Of a DNA stretch of 64,000 bases, positions 28,807-37,926 are shown one piece after another; position 1 is the first letter of the stretch, and every line of letters begins with the position of its first letter. The position numbers and the translations under genes are program-made. The notes below the pieces were generated by a model, which did not search any database, had not been told where the DNA came from, and saw only the letters and a list, made by a program, of their open reading frames with translations. This DNA comes from UBA11051 sp964390495 (GTDB taxonomy: Bacteria > Armatimonadota > Zipacnadia > Zipacnadales > UBA11051). The stretch is from NCBI GenBank assembly GCA_964390495.1, contig CAYMIN010000011.1:1-64000 (forward strand), in the 5' to 3' direction.

Positions 28807-30048
28807 TCAGGCCGCCCAGGCGTGGAAGGTGGCCCACAACATGAAGGCCCCGATCATCCCCAGCAATAACCCCTCCACAAGCCGCACGTACTGCAAGGGC
28901 ACGGGCGCTTTGGGTCTCTCCAGCTTGCCGGCCGTGAGCTGGTAGCCGATGATGACCACCAGCAGCGGGATGATGAAGGCGACATTATACGCCAGCAGGA
29001 TCGGCAAGGCGGTGAGGCGCTGGCCGGGTAAGCTGGAAACATACGTGATGGTGGGCAGATAGACCTGGCCGGTGCAGCCGAACTCGATAAGAGTGACAAT
29101 CACTGCGACCGGCGCGGCCAGCAGCACCGCATGTTCGGCCTTCACTACCCGCCGCACGATCTCGTGAATCCGCAGCAGCCAGCTCCTGGGCAGCTTCAGG
29201 ATCGTTTCCGAGCCGCCGGTACGCATTCGCTCGATGAACTCGGCGAAGGCCAGCAGGGCCACTGTCAGAGTGGGGAAAGCGATAAGCGGATAGATGATGC
29301 GCCGGCCCCAGTAGGCGCTGACAGCCATGCTCGATAGCCGCCACAGGCCCAGGCCGATCAGCAGGTAGGCGGCAAAACAGCCCAGCGCAAACAGCAGTCC
29401 CAGTCGCAGGCTGCTGCGTTGCATGCCGCTGAGCGTCAGATAGGACAGCAGGAAGATGATGGTGGATATGGCGCAGGGGTTGATGCCATCAATCAGCCCT
29501 GCCAGCGCGATGACGCCCCACTGATACTGCTCGAAGCGCTGCATGACCGCCAGTTGGCCCTGCTCGAGCCAATCCCACGAAGAGCCCATGCGCAAATATG
29601 GTCGCGGGCCCTCCAGCGCCCCTTCCAAGGCGGCGTTCTTGACTTCCTCAACTCCCAGCCACGCTCGCGCCGGGCCGTACAGCGCCGGCGTAATCTCGCG
29701 CTGCCGCCTTGTGTCAACGCCGTAGCTTGCGCCCAAGGCCGCCGTCAAGGCGGGGAGATCGATCAGGTTGGGGTGGAGCCAGAGGAAGTTGAGCTGGGGA
29801 TTGGCGGCCTCCAGTCGCCTGACATTGTCGTTGGCCGCCTGGCACGAAGGGCAGGTCGTCAGCACGTAGAGGAAATCGGCCTCGGGCAGGTTGGCGCGGA
29901 TCCGCACGCTCTCCCACTCGGAGTTCTCATCCTGGTAGCCGGGCACCAGACCGTGGTGGTTCCCGCTGAAGTAGGCGTATTCGGCAGTAAACACGACCGC
30001 CGCCAGCGCCACCCCGACGGCGAACTTGAGCTGAAAGTCTTTGTTCAT
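28807..30048 (-). CDS. Thioredoxin-like/CcdA-like membrane thiol-disulfide protein
   Basis: A 413-aa fusion. After an N-terminal membrane helix comes a thioredoxin-like region with a CPSC redox motif (TTCPSCQAANDNVRRLE, near residue 66). This is followed by a polytopic CcdA/DsbD-type domain with the paired membrane cysteines expected for electron transfer, in GLIDGINPCAIS and GCTGQVYLP. It probably moves reducing equivalents across the membrane for cytochrome c maturation or periplasmic disulfide reduction. The ribosome binding site is weak. It lies 86 bases past gatB on the same strand; no cytochrome genes are nearby. Confidence 0.8.
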   Translation of the reverse strand: MNKDFQLKFAVGVALAAVVFTAEYAYFSGNHHGLVPGYQDENSEWESVRIRANLPEADFLYVLTTCPSCQAANDNVRRLEAANPQLNFLWLHPNLIDLPALTAALGASYGVDTRRQREITPALYGPARAWLGVEEVKNAALEGALEGPRPYLRMGSSWDWLEQGQLAVMQRFEQYQWGVIALAGLIDGINPCAISTIIFLLSYLTLSGMQRSSLRLGLLFALGCFAAYLLIGLGLWRLSSMAVSAYWGRRIIYPLIAFPTLTVALLAFAEFIERMRTGGSETILKLPRSWLLRIHEIVRRVVKAEHAVLLAAPVAVIVTLIEFGCTGQVYLPTITYVSSLPGQRLTALPILLAYNVAFIIPLLVVIIGYQLTAGKLERPKAPVPLQYVRLVEGLLLGMIGAFMLWATFHAWAA

Positions 30049-30134
30049 AGTCGCGTCCCAAGCCTTCGGCCAGGCGCGGCCGGTCTCAGTCCAACTGACA
30101 TCCCTTTACGTGGGGGAAGGGAGGGGAAAGTGTA

Positions 30135-31562
30135 CTACTGGCTGAGCTTGTCCCGCAGGATCTGGTTGACCAGCGCGGGATTGGCCTGGCCGCGCGTCTC
30201 TTTCATCACATACCCGATCATCGCGCCCAGAGCCTTGGCCTTGCCGCCCTGGTAGTCCGCCACCGCCTGTGGGTTGGCCGCGATGGCTGCGTCCACGATC
30301 CTGCCCAGCTCGTCCTCGTCGCTGATCTGGACCAGGCCCTGCTGTTCGATAAGCTGCTGCGGGTCGCTGCCTTGCGCGAATAGGGTCGGGAAGATGTCCT
30401 TGGCGATCTTGCTGCTGATGGTGCCGTCATTTATCAGGTTTATCAGCTTGCCGAGGCCTTCGGGCCGCAGCTTGCAGGTATCGGGAGCTTGCCCGTTCTC
30501 GTGCAGCAGATGGGTGAAATCGCCCATTACCCAGTTACTGGCGCTCTTGGGGTCTTCGCAACTCGCTGCCACCGCCTCGAAATAGTCGGCCACCTGCTTG
30601 TCTTCGGTCAGCACCTCGGCATCATACTGCGGCAGGCCGTACTCCTCCACGAAGCGACGCTCTCGCGCCAGCGGCAGTTCCGGCAGGCTTGCGGCAATCG
30701 CCTCGACCCATGCGCGGTCCGGCGTCAGGGGCACCAGGTCCGGCTCGGGGAAGTACATGTAGTCATCCGCCGATTCCTTGGTGCGCATCACCGTGGTCTT
30801 GGCCTCGGTTTCATTCCAGCGGCGCGTCTCCTGCTGCATCCGGGCAGCGTTTTCCAGGCACCAGTACTGCCGCTCGATCTCGTAGCTGACGGCATCGTGG
30901 ACCGCCTTGAAGGAGGCCAGGTTCTTGATCTCGACTTTGGGGGTCGCCCGGTCGGCCGCTGCGTCCACCAGATTGACGGTCGGCTCGCAGCGCATCGCGC
31001 CCTCTTCCATGTTCGCCGTCGAGACGCCCAGATAGCGCAGCAGCCGCCGCAGTTGCACCAGGTACTCGCGCACCTGATCCGCCGAGGTGAAGTCCGGCTC
31101 GGTCACCACCTCCATCAGCGGCACGCCGCAGCGGTTGTATTCCACCAGGCTGCGGCCGTCGGAAAGATGGAGGTTCTTGCCGGTATCCTCCTCCAGATGC
31201 GCCCGGCGCACGCGGATGCTGAAGGCCTCGCCGTTGACGGCCAGATCAACGCGCCCCTCATAGGTGAGCGGCTCGTCGTACTGACTGATCTGGAAATTCT
31301 TGGCCAGGTCGGGGTAAAAATAGTTCTTGCGGTAGAAGCGGCAGTATGCGCTGACTTGGCAGCCCAGCGCCAGGCCGGTTCTGATGACGAACTCCACGGC
31401 CTTGCGGTTCGGCACCGGCAGCGAGCCCGGCATACCGGTGCACACCGGGCAGCAGTTGCTGTTGGGCTCGGAGCCGAACGCCACCGGGCAGCTACAGAAC
31501 ATCTTCGAAGCGGTGAGAAGCTGGGCGTGGACTTCCAGCCCCACCATCGGACGAAACGCCAT
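30135..31562 (-). CDS. gatB: Asp-tRNA(Asn)/Glu-tRNA(Gln) amidotransferase subunit B
   Basis: Subunit of the GatCAB amidotransferase that converts misacylated Glu-tRNA(Gln) or Asp-tRNA(Asn) to the amidated form (475 aa, usual size). It has GLEVHAQL at the start, zinc cysteines in CSCP and CCPVCTG, FYRKNYFYPDLAKNFQISQY, and a C-terminal YqeY-like helical domain. ATG at 31562 follows GGAG by eight bases; the longer frame to 31613 is unsupported. gatA and gatC are not in the window. Confidence 0.97.
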   Translation of the reverse strand: MAFRPMVGLEVHAQLLTASKMFCSCPVAFGSEPNSNCCPVCTGMPGSLPVPNRKAVEFVIRTGLALGCQVSAYCRFYRKNYFYPDLAKNFQISQYDEPLTYEGRVDLAVNGEAFSIRVRRAHLEEDTGKNLHLSDGRSLVEYNRCGVPLMEVVTEPDFTSADQVREYLVQLRRLLRYLGVSTANMEEGAMRCEPTVNLVDAAADRATPKVEIKNLASFKAVHDAVSYEIERQYWCLENAARMQQETRRWNETEAKTTVMRTKESADDYMYFPEPDLVPLTPDRAWVEAIAASLPELPLARERRFVEEYGLPQYDAEVLTEDKQVADYFEAVAASCEDPKSASNWVMGDFTHLLHENGQAPDTCKLRPEGLGKLINLINDGTISSKIAKDIFPTLFAQGSDPQQLIEQQGLVQISDEDELGRIVDAAIAANPQAVADYQGGKAKALGAMIGYVMKETRGQANPALVNQILRDKLSQ

Positions 31563-31813
31563 ATCTATCACTCCAGAACTGAGCAAAGCTCCCCGACCAT
31601 CACACGCGCTCACGCGATACGCAAGCGCCAGCCTTACGCCACGATTCTAACAGTATGGAGCTGGCGAAGCAAGAGGGGTATGCCGGACAAGACCGGGGGC
31701 AGTCGTCTGTTGTTGCTCCCACGGACAGGCATCTGACTTACGAGAAGTGCCAGAGAAAAATGACTGTTCCCAACTTGTCGGGATTGTGGGCCTTCGAGTG
31801 ACTCTGCCACCGC

Positions 31814-32443
31814 CTAGCGCCAGTCGTAGAAGATCTCGTTGGCCGCCACACCGCCGAGCAATTGCTGCTTAGTGTAGCCCTTGGCGTGACCGTCACACCA
31901 CGCATAGTTGCCCCGATCGTTGTGGTCAAAGCGCGTACTGCCGGTGGGACTGGTCACTCGGTACCAGCCGTACACCTTTCCGCTGGAGTGGTAGTAGATA
32001 GATTCGCCGATCAAGACGGTGCTGCTGGGCTGCTTCACCGCCACATCCCGGGCTATTGTGGGAAAGAACCGTTGCGACAGTTGATAATTGATGCCGTACT
32101 GGGAATACGCCCCGCTGTACCAGTTATGGTCCCACCTCATCCCCGGACAGCCGAAGATGCCGTAATTGCTAGTGCTGATAGTCGCCTGGCCCAAATAGGG
32201 GAAGATCATCAACGGCCAGTAGGTGCGCGGAGGAGTGTAGTAGGTTACGGGGAAGAAGCCGTCGTAGTCCTCGGTGTACATCAGTATCGCCAGGGCGATC
32301 TCCTTGACGTTAGACAAGCAGGTGGCCTCCTGGGCTTTGGCCCGCGCCCGCGCGAAAACGGGAAACAGGACCGCCGCCAGGATTGCGATGATCGCGATCA
32401 CCACTAACAGCTCGATCAACGTAAAACCTCTCTCGCGTTTCAT
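31814..32443 (-). CDS. Type II secretion/prepilin-like protein (pilin 1)
   Basis: A 209-aa protein with a class III prepilin leader (KRERGFTLIELL) cleaved after Gly by a prepilin peptidase, a hydrophobic helix, then ARARAKAQEATCLSNVKEIALA and a globular C-terminal domain with the WCDGHAKGY signature. This family (DUF1559-like, 'H-X9-DG' proteins) is greatly expanded in Armatimonadota and Planctomycetes and is thought to form pseudopilus-like surface structures. A strong GGAGGG site precedes the ATG. It lies downstream of a second pilin gene, with a strong stem-loop between them. Confidence 0.92.
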   Translation of the reverse strand: MKRERGFTLIELLVVIAIIAILAAVLFPVFARARAKAQEATCLSNVKEIALAILMYTEDYDGFFPVTYYTPPRTYWPLMIFPYLGQATISTSNYGIFGCPGMRWDHNWYSGAYSQYGINYQLSQRFFPTIARDVAVKQPSSTVLIGESIYYHSSGKVYGWYRVTSPTGSTRFDHNDRGNYAWCDGHAKGYTKQQLLGGVAANEIFYDWR

Positions 32444-32491
32444 ACTATCCCTCCTTTTTCAGATGGCCCGTTCGCGTCCTTTACGTTGTAT

Positions 32492-32519
32492 GGGCCGGGC
32501 ACGTGGCGATGCCCGGCCC
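32492..32519 (-). other. Strong stem-loop between two pilin genes
   Basis: A perfect 10-bp inverted repeat (GGGCCGGGCA/TGCCCGGCCC, arms 32492-32501 and 32510-32519, loop of eight). It has no U-tract on either strand. It may stabilise the upstream pilin message or set the ratio of the two pilins. Confidence 0.55.
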
Positions 32520-32527
32520 TAAAGGCA

Positions 32528-33169
32528 TCAATTCCACCGACACGACTGGAACTTGTTTGCCTGCATCCATTTGGCGTGACCGTCAACGAAGCCGACATTG
32601 AGGCCGCCATTGTGCAGAACGGCCTGGTAGTCTGGGTTGGCCGCGCTGGAGGACCAGAGGCGGTAGATGCTGGTGGCCGGCGGGGCCTTGTGGTGGTCGG
32701 CGACACAGACGGTCTCGGACGGGTAGTCAATATCGGCGAGCTTGACACCCTGATAGGTCGGCCCAGTGCGGTCCGGATGGTTGCCGATGTAACCGATATG
32801 GACGTTCCAGCCGTAGCCGATCCACTGGTCGTCGCTGGGGCAGTAGAAGATCTGCTTGTTCTTGACATATGGATAGAGCAGGTCGGGCCAGTAGTGGGTG
32901 CTGGAGCTGCCCCCATACCAGGGCCGGGGAACGGATATGGAACCGTACCGAAACTCGGAAAACAGCAGCGTCTCGTCATAGTCCTGAACATACATGTGGG
33001 TTGCCAGAGCCATCTCTTTGACATTGCTCAGACAGCTCGTCTGGCGTGCCTTCTCGCGGGCGCGGGCGAATACCGGGAAAAGTATCGCCGCCAGGATCGC
33101 GATAATGGCAATCACAACCAGTAGCTCGATAAGCGTGAATCCACTGCGTTTTGGTGCCACTTTCATCAT
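32528..33169 (-). CDS. Type II secretion/prepilin-like protein (pilin 2)
   Basis: A second prepilin-like protein (213 aa) with the leader KRSGFTLIELLVVIAIIAIL, the ARAREKARQTSCLSN segment and a C-terminal NVGFVDGHAKW. It is a paralogue of the next gene and probably shares its assembly machinery, which is not in the window. ATG codons at 33169 and 33166 both follow GGGAAAGGG; the upstream frame to 33223 is unconserved. It lies about 100 bases after the FecR-domain gene on the same strand. Confidence 0.92.
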   Translation of the reverse strand: MMKVAPKRSGFTLIELLVVIAIIAILAAILFPVFARAREKARQTSCLSNVKEMALATHMYVQDYDETLLFSEFRYGSISVPRPWYGGSSSTHYWPDLLYPYVKNKQIFYCPSDDQWIGYGWNVHIGYIGNHPDRTGPTYQGVKLADIDYPSETVCVADHHKAPPATSIYRLWSSSAANPDYQAVLHNGGLNVGFVDGHAKWMQANKFQSCRWN

Positions 33170-33270
33170 CCCTTTCCCAATCTTACTAACACAGCCCCTT
33201 CTCCGGTAATCCTTATTCGCCACCGCCTGCCTCTTCTCCTCCTATTGGTATGCACATTTTTCTGCATTTT

Positions 33271-35097
33271 CTACTCCCCGATAGTGAACTTCAGGGTCGC
33301 GCCCGGCCGATCGTCAATGCTCACCGTTACCTCGTACTCGCCCGGCGCGAAACTCCCCTGCGAGCCGCAGCTCAAGCTATTGAGGATTTGCCGACTGCCT
33401 TTGGCCCGGATGATGCGCCCCGAAAGCGTCTTGGGGCCGTGCCGCCATCGGATCTGCAATTGCCGCGCCACAGCTCCGAAGTCAAGGCTCACATACAGAC
33501 AGATGCGCTCGATGTCGGCGGGGAAGGCGGCGCTCACCCCATAGGGCCGGTTCTTGTCATCCACTCCCCGGCACAGCACTATCTCGGGCAGCAGGTCGGG
33601 CGCATGCACCTGCCATGTGCCGGCGGCCGGGGCGGTTGGGGCTGCCGGTGGCTGCGCGGAGGCGCTGACTATGATCGGCGGCTCGACAGGGGGTATCTGG
33701 CCGGCGGCTGTGTCGCTGATGCCGGTCGGTGTAGGCGGCCCTGCGGCAATATCGGCGTTGCCCAAAGGCAGCGCAAAGGCCACCTGCAGCGGGGCGGCGC
33801 GGCCGGGGCCCAACAGCCGCTGGTCAGCCATCACCGTAACCGTCTCGCCCGCTGCCACCGTAACCGTGTCTTTGCCTTCGCGCTCCAGGCCGGCTCTGCC
33901 TGAGATCACCCCGAGTGTCGTCTCACCGGCGAGGTTCACGCGCACCGCCACGCTCGCCGCCGCGACCTGGAAGCGACAGGTGGGGGTGCTGATCACCGCC
34001 GGTCCTTCAACCAGCAGTTGTCCCTCCGCCACATACAGTTCCGCCGCGCTGCGCAGCTCGCAACTGAGCTCGGGCCCCAGCAGCACCATAGTCGGCCCGG
34101 CCATCTGCAGCAGGCTCAGGCCTGCGCCGGTACGGAGGCGGTCACCGACTTCGAGACTCATGCTGCGGCCGCCGGCGATGGCGGTCCCGTTCAAGCTCAG
34201 GTCCAGGGAGGCAGCCGGGTCATAGGTCAACAGGCAAGGGCCGGTCTCCTGCTCCAGGGACAACTGTGCCGCCATCTGGGTCACAGACGCGGCCAAGGTG
34301 GTCCCGGGCAGCCCGCCGTACAACTGCCTAGCCAGCAGCCATTGCTGCATCGTCCGCGCCGGTAGCGGCAGCGCCGGGCTGCGGCGGCTATGGGCCACAA
34401 TCGTCTGGAGGAAGTCGGCATAAGCCCGCGCCGGCTCAGCACTCAAAAGCTCGCCATAAAGCTGACAGAGTCCCGCCAGTTGGGACATCACCGGCGAGGT
34501 GGCGCGCACAGTCGCGTAAGCGGGGCTGGTCAGGGTCTCCATCAATGCGACCAGAGCGGCATCAACCGCTTCGCCCTCTGTCCGCTGGAAGCCGGCGAAG
34601 GCGATGACGAAAAAGTACGCCGCCGTTTCCGAGAAATCATCATAGGGTTGCGCCGGCTCTGTGTCGAGCAGCCGCACCGCCCCCATCAGGTCGGGACATT
34701 GCGAGGGATGCCAGTACAGTCCCCGCAGCCGCTGGGGCAGCAGCGCGTAGGCAAGCTGATGGCCGATCTGATGTAACACGTACCAACTCGCTTGCTCGCC
34801 GCCTATGCGGATAGCTCCGTCCGGCGGGGCCGGTGTGGTTTGCGCGCTCGCCTGCTGCTCGACGACATTGAGTTCCGCTATTGCTGCGGCTGCGGAGGCT
34901 AGGTCTGCCTCGGGGAGCGGCAGCGCATTGACGAAGCGGAATACACTCGGGGAGATGCTGTGGAGATAGGCGGCCGGGTCCGCGCCGGCCTGCGGCTGGC
35001 AAAGCACCACAGCCAGCACCAACTGTGCCAGCAGCCACCGACAACTGCCGGCGATAGGCTTGCGCTCAGCGGATTGCCGTTGGGTCCTCAAGCCCAT
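33271..35097 (-). CDS. Secreted FecR-domain protein with a degenerate metallopeptidase-like region
   Basis: An exported 608-aa protein with a signal peptide (about residues 1-39). Residues about 95-240 are helical and contain HQIGH (109-113) followed by SETAAYF with Glu157. This looks like an HEXXH zinc peptidase site whose catalytic Glu is replaced by Gln. Residues about 300-425 match a FecR-type beta-helical domain (LEVGDRLRTGAG, VISGRAGLEREG). A proline-rich linker leads to a C-terminal beta domain (about 515-608). Function unknown. It sits directly upstream of two pilin genes on the same strand, so a cell-surface role is plausible. Confidence 0.7.
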   Translation of the reverse strand: MGLRTQRQSAERKPIAGSCRWLLAQLVLAVVLCQPQAGADPAAYLHSISPSVFRFVNALPLPEADLASAAAAIAELNVVEQQASAQTTPAPPDGAIRIGGEQASWYVLHQIGHQLAYALLPQRLRGLYWHPSQCPDLMGAVRLLDTEPAQPYDDFSETAAYFFVIAFAGFQRTEGEAVDAALVALMETLTSPAYATVRATSPVMSQLAGLCQLYGELLSAEPARAYADFLQTIVAHSRRSPALPLPARTMQQWLLARQLYGGLPGTTLAASVTQMAAQLSLEQETGPCLLTYDPAASLDLSLNGTAIAGGRSMSLEVGDRLRTGAGLSLLQMAGPTMVLLGPELSCELRSAAELYVAEGQLLVEGPAVISTPTCRFQVAAASVAVRVNLAGETTLGVISGRAGLEREGKDTVTVAAGETVTVMADQRLLGPGRAAPLQVAFALPLGNADIAAGPPTPTGISDTAAGQIPPVEPPIIVSASAQPPAAPTAPAAGTWQVHAPDLLPEIVLCRGVDDKNRPYGVSAAFPADIERICLYVSLDFGAVARQLQIRWRHGPKTLSGRIIRAKGSRQILNSLSCGSQGSFAPGEYEVTVSIDDRPGATLKFTIGE

Positions 35098-35447
35098 ATC
35101 CCCGTGTCCAGGTGTGCTAGGGCCGGCAAATCAGGCCAAGGGCGACCGACAGCCGGCACTATGAGTATCCCCATTTTCCGGCTCGCCTATTCGCCTGCCG
35201 TCCGGAGAGCCGGGGAGAGCTTAGGCCGGTGCGGGCCGCCGCCTCTTAATGGCCTTGCACGCGTTGCCTCATTGTAGGCATAAACGCGCCGGGAAGCAAA
35301 CAAACTGCTGGGGAAGGCGTCCGCACAGCCAGTGAGTTGGGGGAGTTGTGGATTGTTGAGACGGGGCAACTGCCGCATCAGGTAGTGGGGGCTGGCGGGG
35401 TCCAGCCGGCCTGGGCTGGCGACTGCTGAACAGGGCTGGAGGCGTGC
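35098..35447. other. Intergenic region, nothing recognised
   Basis: A 350-bp gap between two minus-strand genes. It contains no credible coding frame, RNA gene, terminator with U-tract or dispersed repeat that I could identify. Confidence 0.5.
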
Positions 35448-36431
35448 TCAGGCGGCAAGCTCTCGGCGGGGCGTCGCCTTAGTGATCTGCACGGCTAGCT
35501 GCCCGTCGTGGATCCCCGGGACGCCGATGAACTTGTGTTCGCCCGCGATCACGATCTCGACCCACTTCGCCCGGCTGCGTGCCGAGTGAAGCTCAATCAC
35601 ATCCCCGACTGCCAGCCTGGACATTTGACTTAGCGACAGCCGCGACCTGGCTATAACCGCTCTTACCCCGACCAGACAGGGCGCGACCGAGGTCAGTACC
35701 GCCCTCTCGCCTTCCTCGGCGGTGAGCTGCTGCTTTTCGCCTCGCGTCAGCAGCCGGTGCATTGTCGAAGATGGCAGCCCGAAGGTCATATAGCCTTTGT
35801 GGGAGCCGAGACGCAATCGGTAGCTGGCACAGACCAGCCATTCCTCGTTCGCGTCGCCGGCCACGGCGACGGGAGACAGATAGACCTCCTTCATCTCGAC
35901 CGGGGCCGCCTCGAAGCACTTGGCGGTCAGCTTCATTACGGTGATTATCTCTTCAACGAGCGAGCGGAATAGCTGGACTTCCACTTGGCTCATTGCGCGG
36001 CGTGGTGTGTTGGCCTCCTGTCCGGTTCCGCCCAGCATCATATCCAGGGCACTGCTCACCAGCGGGCGATCGAGATGGACTAAAGCCTCCGCGGCATCGC
36101 CTGGGGAGCCGAACGACGCCAGAGCTGCATCCTCGGGCAAGGCCCGCAGATACTGCCGCGAAGTCATGCGGTCCACGGCAACGAAGCTCACCTCAACTAC
36201 GCGGTCGAGATAGGCGCGCAGGGTGCGATTGAGGGCCGAGCCGACAGCTTCGCAATCCCGCTCGATTTGCCGTACCTGGGTGCTGGAAAGCCGGTGAGCG
36301 CGCCGAAAGTCGTAAAGAGTTATCTCGACATCGTCTCTGTCGCTCTGGCTAAGATACTCGTTCAGGGTGGCATGCAGCGTTTCAAGTTCTCTCTGGGAAA
36401 CAACGTTACCCGAGGGGTCATTAGGCGGCAT
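35448..36431 (-). CDS. fliM: Flagellar motor switch protein FliM-like
   Basis: A 327-aa FliM homologue. The N-terminal VSQRELETL resembles the CheY-binding peptide (LSQxEIDxL). The middle domain has the LSSTQVRQIERDCEAV and LRAYLDRVVEVSF segments and MLGGTG. A C-terminal SpoA-like region ends LAVGDVIELHSARSRAKWVEI. FliM forms the C-ring that sets flagellar rotation direction. No other flagellar gene is present in the window. A GGGAG site precedes the ATG. The upstream gene on the same strand, 126 bases away, is a response regulator. Confidence 0.88.
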   Translation of the reverse strand: MPPNDPSGNVVSQRELETLHATLNEYLSQSDRDDVEITLYDFRRAHRLSSTQVRQIERDCEAVGSALNRTLRAYLDRVVEVSFVAVDRMTSRQYLRALPEDAALASFGSPGDAAEALVHLDRPLVSSALDMMLGGTGQEANTPRRAMSQVEVQLFRSLVEEIITVMKLTAKCFEAAPVEMKEVYLSPVAVAGDANEEWLVCASYRLRLGSHKGYMTFGLPSSTMHRLLTRGEKQQLTAEEGERAVLTSVAPCLVGVRAVIARSRLSLSQMSRLAVGDVIELHSARSRAKWVEIVIAGEHKFIGVPGIHDGQLAVQITKATPRRELAA

Positions 36432-36557
36432 CGAGGGCTCCCTTCGACTTACAGGTCAGAATCCCTGTCCGACAAGGCTACCCGCTAGGACTATCTGAGG
36501 TCTGTCCCATACTATTTCGGCCCGGCCCCCCGAGACTTTAGCTTCATCGGCCCACGA

Positions 36558-37301
36558 TCAGCTCTCGGCGTCGTCCAGAATCTGCTCCAACTGCTTGCGA
36601 AGTCGTCCCAGCTCCTTGGAGCGGAATGAGCTCTTGGTCGCCTCCAGCACGCTGATAGTCTCCTGGAGAGCCTCCACAAGCGCCGCCAGCCGTGGGCAAT
36701 CCATCAGACCGCAGACGTTCACTTCCGGCTGCTGGTCGGCCAGGGCCGCGGTCAGGTGGCTCAGGTCGAACAGCGCCGTGAATACGTTGCGCAAAGTCAA
36801 GCTGACGAAGTTGCTGATGTCAAGCGGGGCGGCCTTGCCGGAAAGGAGCCGCAGGCGCTTTGCTATGGCCTCCAGGTCTTTCTGCCACTGGCTGAGCTGC
36901 TGATTGGCGGCGCAGACTGCGCGGTAGCTGCGTTGGCAGTTGACGCCCGCTCGCACTACCTCCAGCAGCCGCTGCGGCTCGATCGGTTTGACCATATAGG
37001 CCAGCAGGCGCAGCTCGAGCCCGCTGACGGAGCAGTCCGGATGCGGCTCGTCGGTCACCAGGATTACGGGGATGGCCGCAACGATGTGCGGCAGCTCCGC
37101 GACCACCGCCAGGGCCGCGGCGCGGTTCAGCTTGATGTCAGCGATCAGCAGGTCGTAGTCCGTGGCGCGCAGCATCGCGGCCGCGGTTGTCCCATCGGGT
37201 GCGCAGTCACACTCATAACCTTCGCCGCGCAGTAGAGTGGTGGTCCCGCGGGCAAAGGCCTCGTCGCCATCCGCAATCAGTACGTAACCGGAGTCGCTCA
37301 T
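36558..37301 (-). CDS. Response regulator with helical C-terminal region
   Basis: A 247-aa protein with an N-terminal receiver domain: acidic pocket Asp11/Asp13 (IADGDE), phosphoacceptor Asp55 (LLIADIKL), a Thr/Asp site in VTDEP and Lys104 (MVKPIEP). Residues about 115-247 are helical with a predicted coiled coil at the end and no DNA-binding motif. It may act by protein contact. Its position directly before fliM suggests it is a CheY-like input to the motor switch. ATG at 37301 starts the receiver fold; the upstream extension is unconserved. Confidence 0.82.
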   Translation of the reverse strand: MSDSGYVLIADGDEAFARGTTTLLRGEGYECDCAPDGTTAAAMLRATDYDLLIADIKLNRAAALAVVAELPHIVAAIPVILVTDEPHPDCSVSGLELRLLAYMVKPIEPQRLLEVVRAGVNCQRSYRAVCAANQQLSQWQKDLEAIAKRLRLLSGKAAPLDISNFVSLTLRNVFTALFDLSHLTAALADQQPEVNVCGLMDCPRLAALVEALQETISVLEATKSSFRSKELGRLRKQLEQILDDAES

Positions 37302-37782
37302 TGTCGCTCGCCTATCACCTGTCTCAGTAATGGCTGCTGAGCCGGATTGCCGGGTGGGGTCCCTGGGCAGCCCGAGGTCGTTGCCGGGTCGTAAGCAAAA
37401 AAGAAGGCACAACCGCAAGCGCTGTCCCAGGGACAGTCACTCGATTGCACCTCCGACTTGCAGGCCTTTTATCCTGCCCGGCAAGGCCAACCTGTGTTCA
37501 GGCTCAAGATTTGCAGACCACTCACGCCCGTGTCCGTCCTTGGATTATCTAGACAGGTGTCCTTACCCACCACTGTATTCTCCAACGCCCAACTCGACTC
37601 CTCGTGAGAACAACGGGGTTCTGCGACTGTTGCGGCGCTTGAGGGCACCGTGCCATCGTCCTCGCACGAGCAATCGGTCTCAAGATCAGGAAACTGGGTA
37701 ACGACACTCGCCTGCTCGCTGCGCCACCACATGCGAGCCTAGTACTGACTTGCGCAACTCCGCGAAAGCACCCCGTCGGCCT

Positions 37783-37804
37783 GGGCAGGCAAGGATGCCT
37801 GCCC
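37783..37804. repeat. GGGCAGGCA-agga-TGCCTGCCC hairpin
   Basis: A perfect 9-bp stem with a four-base loop. It resembles in size and loop the GGGCAGACA hairpin at 7486-7507, so both may be one dispersed family. Confidence 0.6.
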
Positions 37805-37898
37805 TCCAGGAAAGCATTATTGCGTGTAGTTACTCAAGAGAGTACTAGCCTGGCGACGTTCAGCGACGCCGGCTGACTGCAGATGAGGAGTTCAGAGC

Positions 37899-37926
37899 TT
37901 GCCTCTGGTGTAGGGCGTGGTATAAT
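37899..37926 (+). promoter_or_regulatory. Sigma-70-type promoter of the ABC transporter gene
   Basis: TTGCCT (37899-37904), 16-base spacer, perfect TATAAT (37921-37926). The start codon lies about 105 bases downstream. Confidence 0.65.

Noticed and set aside
33554..34225. Plus-strand frame of 223 residues opposite the FecR-domain gene
   Set aside because: Composition is low-complexity Ala/Pro/Arg/Ser and it mirrors a better-supported gene.
37330..37701. 123-residue frame between the regulator and ABC transporter
   Set aside because: Arg/Pro/Cys-rich composition, no domain, no ribosome binding site, and it crosses palindromes.
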